Shown: positions 41,671 through 47,134 of the stretch, one piece after another
How positions within the stretch are numbered: position 1 is the first letter of the stretch
Layout of the letters: the number at the start of each line of letters is the position of its first letter
NCBI GenBank assembly: GCA_011390155.1
Contig: JAABSW010000020.1
Span: 1-47,134 of the forward strand
Direction: 5' to 3'
DNA from: Clostridiaceae bacterium
GTDB lineage: Bacteria; Bacillota; Clostridia; Peptostreptococcales; Tindalliaceae
DNA length: 47,134 nt
Notes under the pieces: generated by a model
What the model saw: the letters and a program-made list of their open reading frames with translations, nothing else
Database searches by the model: none
What the model was told of the DNA's origin: nothing
Made by a program: the position numbers and the translations under genes

Positions 41671-42871
41671 GGGTAAGCTCTCCTTTCATACTGTTCATAA
41701 TGGTGTCCATGTCTTTGTCTCCCCGACCGGAGAGATTGACCACCATTATGTTGCTTTGCGGCAGAGTAGGTGCAAGTTTGGCAGCATAGGCCAAAGCATG
41801 AGCGCTTTCCAGGGCGGGGATAATACCTTCTTTTTCTGACAACAATCGGAAAGCTTTCACCGCTTCATCGTCTGTCACAGCTTCGTAGACCACACGGCCA
41901 GTACTGGCTAGGTGAGCATGTTCCGGACCTATGCCCGGGTAATCAAGGCCTGCGGATATGGAATGGACGGGCAGAATGCCCCCCACGTCATCCTGCATGA
42001 GCCGAGTCAACATGCCATGGATTACTCCCACACTCCCACCGTTGATGGCAGCAGCATGGTAAGGTGTTGACAATCCAAAACCGGCAGCTTCCACCCCGAT
42101 GAGCTCCACAGATGTATCCTGTAAAAATGGGTGAAAGATACCCATGGCATTGCTGCCACCTCCTACACAGGCAATGACCACGTCCGGCAGCCGTTTTTCA
42201 CGGTTGAGTATCTGAACCCGTGTTTCTTCACCAATGACCTTCTGAAATTCCCGTACCAGGGAAGGGTAGGGGTGTGGCCCCACCACTGATCCAATGATGT
42301 AAAAGGTATCTTCCACCCGGGCAACCCAGGAGCGTATTGCTTCGCTGGTGGCATCCTTCAGGGTACCGGTACCGGAGGTGACACTTGTGACGGTAGCCCC
42401 TAACAGTTTCATTTTGGACACGTTCACGGCTTGGCGCCTTATGTCTTCTTCTCCCATGAACACCTGGCAGCTAAGGCCCATTTTGGCACAGATGGTGGCC
42501 GTTGCCACACCATGTTGCCCCGCACCGGTTTCAGCGATGATGTGCTTCTTTCCCATACGCTGGGCCAGCAGGGCCTGACCAATCACATTGTTAATTTTAT
42601 GAGACCCGGTGTGGTTCAGGTCTTCCCGTTTCAGAAAAATCCGTGCACCTCCCAGGTGTCGTGCCAGGTTTTCCGCTTCGTAAAGGGGGGTTTCTCTTCC
42701 GGCATAATGGACCAGCAAATAACGGTAATCTTCCATAAAAAGCGGATCAGCCAAGGCTTCCACTGCTGCTTCTTCCAGCTTTTCCAGAGCGTTCATCAGT
42801 GTTTCTGGTACATAACGGCCACCAAATTCTCCATAATATTCGGTGATGGGTGATGACAATTTACTCGACAT
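41588..42871 (-). CDS. trpB: Tryptophan synthase beta subunit with C-terminal extension
   Basis: 427 aa, about 29 residues longer than usual TrpB. It joins indole and serine using PLP. The Schiff-base Lys 92 is in [30 protein letters not shown] and the late [11 protein letters not shown] are all intact. The family-typical end is near residue 398. The extra tail ([15 protein letters not shown]... ending MLFIP) is read through the first 83 bases of trpA in another frame. The ATG at 42871 overlaps the last 11 bases of trpF. Type 1 (TrpB1) by length and its pairing with TrpA. Confidence 0.95.
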   Translation of the reverse strand: MSSKLSSPITEYYGEFGGRYVPETLMNALEKLEEAAVEALADPLFMEDYRYLLVHYAGRETPLYEAENLARHLGGARIFLKREDLNHTGSHKINNVIGQALLAQRMGKKHIIAETGAGQHGVATATICAKMGLSCQVFMGEEDIRRQAVNVSKMKLLGATVTSVTSGTGTLKDATSEAIRSWVARVEDTFYIIGSVVGPHPYPSLVREFQKVIGEETRVQILNREKRLPDVVIACVGGGSNAMGIFHPFLQDTSVELIGVEAAGFGLSTPYHAAAINGGSVGVIHGMLTRLMQDDVGGILPVHSISAGLDYPGIGPEHAHLASTGRVVYEAVTDDEAVKAFRLLSEKEGIIPALESAHALAYAAKLAPTLPQSNIMVVNLSGRGDKDMDTIMNSMKGELTHGKSQSTESKPSDRRHRQPNFPMLFIP

Positions 42872-43511
42872 GATATTCCCTCACTTTCTTAATAAAATTG
42901 GTGATCAGCAAAGGGTCTTTCACCCCGTTGGTTTCAACACCACTGCTCACATCCACCACAGCAGGGGACACTTGTTGTAATGCCTGGTGAATGTTTCCGG
43001 GTGTAAGACCGCCTGCCAGAATCAGTGGCCCGCTTCCGGTCCGGATGAACGGGTCATCTGCCAGCCAGTGCCAGGGAAACACTGTGCCCGTGCCCCCGGC
43101 GCCGGCAACACCAGCCGTGTCCACCAGGTAACCATCCACCTGATATACCGAAAGTTTCATCAGGTCATCCTTTGTTGACAGAGGAAAGGCTTTCCATACC
43201 TTGTACCCTTCACGGCGCAGCCTGTGACACAGGTCAGGGCTTTCCTGACCATGAAGCTGTAATATATCCAGGTTTCCCTTTTCGGCCAGTTTTCGCAGTG
43301 TATTCTCTTCTTCATTCATAAACACCCCCACTTTGATGATAGAAGGCGGAAGTTCCCGGCCCATTGCAGCGACTGCTTCAGGACTGACTTGGCGTTTGCT
43401 GGGGGCGAAGACAAACCCCACATATTCCGGTTGTTCCTGAAGAAGAACGGGTAGTGTTTCCATGCGCTGAATGCCGCAAATTTTAACGGCTGCTTTTCTT
43501 TTATGTTTCAT
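42861..43511 (-). CDS. trpF: Phosphoribosylanthranilate isomerase
   Basis: 216 aa TIM barrel. The active-site Cys is in VKICGIQ, followed by [25 protein letters not shown], the catalytic-Asp strand DGYLVDTAG and the phosphate site [10 protein letters not shown], ending [11 protein letters not shown]. It isomerises N-(5-phosphoribosyl)anthranilate. The ATG at 43511 follows GAGGAGGG, two bases after the trpC stop. It is separate from trpC, not fused as in enterics. Confidence 0.95.
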   Translation of the reverse strand: MKHKRKAAVKICGIQRMETLPVLLQEQPEYVGFVFAPSKRQVSPEAVAAMGRELPPSIIKVGVFMNEEENTLRKLAEKGNLDILQLHGQESPDLCHRLRREGYKVWKAFPLSTKDDLMKLSVYQVDGYLVDTAGVAGAGGTGTVFPWHWLADDPFIRTGSGPLILAGGLTPGNIHQALQQVSPAVVDVSSGVETNGVKDPLLITNFIKKVREYHVE

Positions 43512-43513
43512 GA

Positions 43514-44311
43514 TTAGCCCTCTCCTCTCAGTGTCCGGATAACTGCACCTGGATCCTTGGCGGTTACCAGGCTTTCACCCACCAATATTCCCTTCACCCC
43601 AATGGCCTCCAGTTTTTTAACCTGGTCCCGGGAGCGTACACCACTTTCGCTGATCACAGCCAGTTCAGAAGGCACCTTAGGCGCCAGAATAAACGTGGTG
43701 TTAAGGGAAACCTGAAAGTCTTTCAGGTTTCTGTTATTAATGCCGAGGTAATGCCTGGCCGGGTCCAGGGGCAGCCTTAAGACCCGATACAGTTCCTCCT
43801 GGTTATGCACTTCCAGCAAGCACTGAAGATTCATCTGAGTGGCAGTGTGGTGAAGCAAGGCCAGTTGGCTGTCTGAGAGTGCCGCGGCGATAAGCAACAC
43901 TATGTCTGCACCAAGGGCGGCGGTTTCAACCACCTGGTAGGGGGTAAGGATAAAATCTTTTCGCAGCACCGGACATGTAACAGCACCCAGCACCTGTGTC
44001 AGGTCATCATCGCTTCCACCAAAACCTGTGGGCTCTGTCAACACCGATATAGCTGCTGCACCTGCTGACTGGTACTCCTGGGCCAGCAACGCTGGATTGA
44101 TCTCCGGTGCCAGTGAACCCTTTGAAGGCGATGAACGCTTGATTTCCGCGATCACTGCCATGCTATTGTTGTGCTGCATGATCTCTACCAATGAGGTTTT
44201 GCTGTCTTTTGGGCTGACACTTCCCAAGGTTGCCAACAGCTTGTCAATGGGTTTTTGTTTTTCCCGCTCAGCCACCCTCAGGCGGGTGGCTTCCAGCAGA
44301 CGGCTTAGCAT
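43514..44311 (-). CDS. trpC: Indole-3-glycerol phosphate synthase
   Basis: 265 aa TIM barrel that closes the indole ring. The catalytic Lys is in AEIKRSSPSKG; SVLTEPTGFGGS, LRKDFILTPYQV with the second Lys, GINNRNLKDF and ISESGVRSRDQV with the Glu/Ser are all in place. The ATG at 44311 follows GAAGGCG and overlaps trpD by 7 bases, so the genes are translationally coupled. Confidence 0.95.
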   Translation of the reverse strand: MLSRLLEATRLRVAEREKQKPIDKLLATLGSVSPKDSKTSLVEIMQHNNSMAVIAEIKRSSPSKGSLAPEINPALLAQEYQSAGAAAISVLTEPTGFGGSDDDLTQVLGAVTCPVLRKDFILTPYQVVETAALGADIVLLIAAALSDSQLALLHHTATQMNLQCLLEVHNQEELYRVLRLPLDPARHYLGINNRNLKDFQVSLNTTFILAPKVPSELAVISESGVRSRDQVKKLEAIGVKGILVGESLVTAKDPGAVIRTLRGEG

Positions 44312-45408
44312 GTCATCGCCTTCTCTGCCAAGTGCTGCTGATCTACTGTGCCAGCAGCCAGTTGTTGCAGTTTTTCCATTGCCCTTCCGTCACGAATCGC
44401 CCTTTGGGCTTTTTCCACACCTTCTATCAGCGAAGCGGCCTTGCCTGCCACGTAAATGACTGCTCCGGCGTTAAGGGCCACAAGGTCTTGGGCGGCAGGT
44501 CGTTTTCCCTGGAAAACTTCACGAATGATCAAAGCATTCTCCTGGGCATCGCCGCCGGCAATGTCGGCTGCCTGGCTCCGAGGCAACCCCAAGTCTTCCG
44601 GCTGAAGGGTGTAGCGCAGGATGGCACCGTTTTTCAGTTCACAGATGTGACTGGTGCCAGTGGTAGTGAGTTCATCCAGCCCATCCTCACCGCACACCAC
44701 CAGTGCACGGTGAAGGCCCAATGCTCTAAGTGCTTCGGCCATGGGCTGCAACAGTTCTTTGGAAAACACTCCCACCACTTGATAGTCGGGTTCCCCCGGA
44801 TTGGCTAATGGCCCCAGCACATTGAAAATGGTGCGAAATCCCAGGCTCTTTCGTACCGGTGCAGCGTATTTCATGCTTTGGTGATAATCTGGCGCAAAGA
44901 GAAAGGCCATGCCTAACTGATTTACCGACCGGGCGGCATCGTGGGGCCGTTGGTGAATGTCGATGTTGAGGGCCTCCAGCACATCAGCGCTGCCACAACG
45001 GCTGGAAACAGAACGATTTCCGTGTTTCAGAATTCGCACACCGGCAGCCGCTGCAACAATGGCAGCTGCTGTAGAGACATTGAAGGTGCGGCCTCCATCA
45101 CCGCCAGTGCCACATGTGTCAACACAGCTGCCACAGGAAACTGGCACCTGCCGGGCATGATGACGCATCACGACAGCTGCTGCCACCAGTTCTTCCATGG
45201 TTTCACCCTTCATGCTGAGGGCGGTAAGAAAGGCGGCCATTTCCACTTCTGTGGCTGCACCAGTCATGATCATTTCCATGGCACCGGTCATTTCCTTCTG
45301 GGTCAGAGATTTGCCGGACATAACACGGCGGATGTATTGTTTCATGGTAGCTTGTTGATTAATGACAATGCGTTCCTTTAGTTCATGGGCAGTGGTTTGA
45401 TCAGGCAT
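44305..45408 (-). CDS. trpD: Anthranilate phosphoribosyltransferase
   Basis: 367 aa. It transfers phosphoribose from PRPP to anthranilate. The Gly-rich PRPP loop is CGTGGDGGRTFNVSTAAA. KHGNRSVSSRCGSADVLEALN and FLFAPDYHQSMKYAAPVRKSLGFRTIFNVLGPLANP (named here by its parts) are the anthranilate and Mg sites. The start ATG at 45408 follows AAAGGAGAG and overlaps the trpG end by 8 bases. About 20 residues precede the usual N terminus, and ATG at 45345 (MKQYIRRVM) is an alternative. Confidence 0.94.
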   Translation of the reverse strand: MPDQTTAHELKERIVINQQATMKQYIRRVMSGKSLTQKEMTGAMEMIMTGAATEVEMAAFLTALSMKGETMEELVAAAVVMRHHARQVPVSCGSCVDTCGTGGDGGRTFNVSTAAAIVAAAAGVRILKHGNRSVSSRCGSADVLEALNIDIHQRPHDAARSVNQLGMAFLFAPDYHQSMKYAAPVRKSLGFRTIFNVLGPLANPGEPDYQVVGVFSKELLQPMAEALRALGLHRALVVCGEDGLDELTTTGTSHICELKNGAILRYTLQPEDLGLPRSQAADIAGGDAQENALIIREVFQGKRPAAQDLVALNAGAVIYVAGKAASLIEGVEKAQRAIRDGRAMEKLQQLAAGTVDQQHLAEKAMTC

Positions 45409-45982
45409 GAGATTCTCTCCTTTCGTTGATAAAGAGGCGCAGCATGGCTTTGCCGTGTTCAGAAGCGATGGACTCGGGGTGAAATTGAAGACCGTGCACC
45501 GGATAATCCCGGTGCTGTACCCCCATGATTTCCCCATTTTCGGCATATGCAGTCACCTGCAATACATCTGGTATCTGTTCCGTGTCTGCCACCAGGGAAT
45601 GGTACCGGGCAGCAGTAAATGGATTGGGAAGATCTTGGAACAAGCCCAGTTGCTGATGACGAATCAAAGAAGTTTTTCCATGAACCCGGTGGGTTGCGTG
45701 AACGATACGCCCTCCAAAGGCTTCACAGATGGCTTGGTGTCCCAGACAAATGCCCAGGGTAGGTATGGTAGGACCAAGACAGCGGATGGCTTCCAGTGAT
45801 ATGCCGGCGCTTTTGGGAAAGCCAGGGCCCGGTGATATGATCAGGTGACTTGGTTTCATGGCTGCCAGTTCTTCCACGGTAAGAGCATCGTTGCGGATAA
45901 CCCTGATCTGTGGGTTGATTTCTCCCAGGTATTGGTACAGGTTATAGGTGAAAGAGTCGTAGTTGTCAATGAGAATCATCAT
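45401..45982 (-). CDS. trpG: Anthranilate synthase glutaminase subunit
   Basis: 193 aa class I glutamine amidotransferase: ILIDNYDSFTYN, oxyanion PGPGFP, nucleophile C79 in LGICLGHQAI, and the His-Glu pair in FHPESI. It gives ammonia to TrpE for anthranilate formation; the same family can serve PabA in folate synthesis. Its ATG overlaps the trpE stop (ATGA) and follows AGGAGG by seven bases. Confidence 0.94.
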   Translation of the reverse strand: MMILIDNYDSFTYNLYQYLGEINPQIRVIRNDALTVEELAAMKPSHLIISPGPGFPKSAGISLEAIRCLGPTIPTLGICLGHQAICEAFGGRIVHATHRVHGKTSLIRHQQLGLFQDLPNPFTAARYHSLVADTEQIPDVLQVTAYAENGEIMGVQHRDYPVHGLQFHPESIASEHGKAMLRLFINERRESHA

Positions 45983-47134
45983 GATGCCACCTCCTTTACT
46001 GGTACTTGAAGCACTTCTAACATGCCAGACGCTTTCCGGACACTTTCCTCATACTCAGCCTGGGGGTTTGAATCTTCCACGATGCCTGCCCCAGCCTGCA
46101 CATAGGCTTTGTCTCCGGTGAACACCACATTGCGGATGGTGATACAAGTGTCCATGCAGCCGTTGTAGCTGAAGTAGCCCACTGCGCCGCCATAAGGTCC
46201 CCGTCGCCTGGTTTCCAGCTCATCAATGATTTCCATGGCACGGATTTTGGGAGCGCCGGATAGTGTACCCGCCGGTAGGCAGGCAGTAAGGGCATCGAAG
46301 TTCGTTTGCCCTTCTGCCAATTCTCCCTGAACCTGACTGACCAGGTGCATCACATGGGAAAATTTTTTTACAATCATGTATGGGTTCACGGTGACACTGC
46401 CAAAACGAGACACACGCCCCACGTCATTTCTGGCCAGGTCCACCAGCATCAGGTGTTCTGCCCGTTCCTTTTCATCGGCCAACATGTCATCGGCGTAAGC
46501 TTCGTCTTCTGCCTCGTTTGCCCCACGTGGTCGTGTACCGGCAATGGGGCAGGTTTCCACTCGTCCACGGTTTACCTTCACCAGCATCTCAGGAGAAGCT
46601 CCCACCAGCTGGTACGTATCGAAATCCAAATAAAATAAATATGGGGAAGGGTTCAGGTTTCTAAGTGCCCGGTAGGTGTCAAAAGGATCCGGCGCCGGGT
46701 GTACCTGAAAACGCTGGGATAACACCACCTGAAAAATATCGCCATCGCGAATGTATTCTTTGGCAGTTCTCACTTTTTCACAAAAACTTTCCTCTGTTTC
46801 TGTACTGGTGAGGTGAGGTGGTATCCCCTTGTCAATGGATGCCTGAGGTCTGGTCTTTATGTTGGCAGGTTGGTTTACTGCCGCCTCCAGGGCAGCCAGC
46901 TTTTTCATCCCTTTGGTATAAGAAGTTGGCAGGCTTACTCCTCCTGTTTCCCTGGTGTCTACGCTTACCATGAGCACAATGGTTTGCCGGGCATGATCGT
47001 AGGCGACCACTTCATCCACCAGCATTAAACAGGCATCCGGCAGCTGAAGATCGTCCAGGGTGGTGTCCGGCAAACTTTCAATTTGACGCACCAGATCATA
47101 GGACAGGGTACCAACAGCTCCACCGGTAAAGTCC
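45979..47134 (-). CDS. trpE: Anthranilate synthase component I, 5' end outside the window
   Basis: At least 385 codons read from the right edge. The frame continues past 47091 (GGAVGTLSYDLVRQIE at the edge matches TrpE), so the GTG at 47091 is not the start, and about 100 N-terminal residues are missing. The chorismate-binding core is complete: SPEMLVKVNRG, PIAGTRPRG, DLARNDVGRVSRFGSV, KIRAMEIIDELE, GAVGYFSYNGCMDTCITIR and QAGAGIVEDSNPQAEYEE. It makes anthranilate from chorismate and is normally feedback-inhibited by tryptophan; the inhibitor motif lies outside the window. First gene seen of trpEGDCFBA. Confidence 0.95.
   Translation of the reverse strand, partial: DFTGGAVGTLSYDLVRQIESLPDTTLDDLQLPDACLMLVDEVVAYDHARQTIVLMVSVDTRETGGVSLPTSYTKGMKKLAALEAAVNQPANIKTRPQASIDKGIPPHLTSTETEESFCEKVRTAKEYIRDGDIFQVVLSQRFQVHPAPDPFDTYRALRNLNPSPYLFYLDFDTYQLVGASPEMLVKVNRGRVETCPIAGTRPRGANEAEDEAYADDMLADEKERAEHLMLVDLARNDVGRVSRFGSVTVNPYMIVKKFSHVMHLVSQVQGELAEGQTNFDALTACLPAGTLSGAPKIRAMEIIDELETRRRGPYGGAVGYFSYNGCMDTCITIRNVVFTGDKAYVQAGAGIVEDSNPQAEYEESVRKASGMLEVLQVPVKEVAS

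Noticed and set aside
1-47134. CRISPR arrays, rRNA or tRNA genes, prophage or insertion sequences
   Set aside because: Looked for repeats with regular spacers, cloverleaf ends, transposase or integrase motifs; none found.

Overview
The window reads as chromosomal DNA of a low-to-moderate G+C Gram-positive anaerobe, most likely a member of the Clostridia. The evidence is the strong AGGAGG-type ribosome binding sites, several TTG/GTG starts, lipoprotein signal peptides, a YesM/YesN-type two-component pair, HelD, a type III pantothenate kinase, and class I c-di-GMP and fluoride riboswitches. I see no rRNA, tRNA, CRISPR array, phage or insertion sequence. The species cannot be named from the sequence alone.

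Layout. 1-7.9 kb (minus strand): a ZIP metal transporter cut by the window edge, a cation:proton antiporter behind a fluoride riboswitch, an unrecognised 286-aa protein, an MFS transporter, a zinc-ribbon methyltransferase, and helD behind tandem promoters. 7.9-10.3 kb (plus): a structured leader RNA with its own promoter and terminator, two small unknown genes, a free-standing PEP-utilising 'swivelling' domain, and a nitrilase-superfamily amidohydrolase. 10.3-12.3 kb (minus): DUF2812, DUF5412 and a 50-aa membrane peptide. 12.4-21.9 kb (minus): a sugar-uptake locus in which a membrane-anchored sugar-binding sensor, a YesM-like kinase and a YesN-like regulator are followed by two sugar-binding lipoproteins and one MmsA/MmsB-type ABC transporter. 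22-28.2 kb: oxidoreductase, PEBP-like protein, metallophosphoesterase, VanZ-like protein, MarR regulator, CDF exporter with manganese-type metal-site residues, and patatin-like phospholipase.

28.6-32 kb is a signalling island: a receiver protein whose phospho-acceptor Asp is Asn, a LuxR-type response regulator, and a soluble PAS histidine kinase directly controlled by a c-di-GMP-I riboswitch. 32-38.1 kb holds a DUF1801 protein, a small membrane protein, three pantothenate/CoA genes (panE-like, coaBC, coaX), a DUF2254 membrane protein and a CsbD-like protein. 38.4-40.7 kb is a 764-aa lipoprotein I do not recognise. 40.8 kb to the end (minus) is a compact tryptophan operon, trpE-G-D-C-F-B-A, with overlapping genes and trpE cut by the window edge.

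Most notable: the fluoride riboswitch on an antiporter gene; the c-di-GMP riboswitch whose terminator stem contains the kinase ribosome binding site; the uncharacterised RNA plus three-small-gene cluster at 8.0-9.2 kb; the 83-nt trpB/trpA coding overlap; and the degenerate receiver protein.
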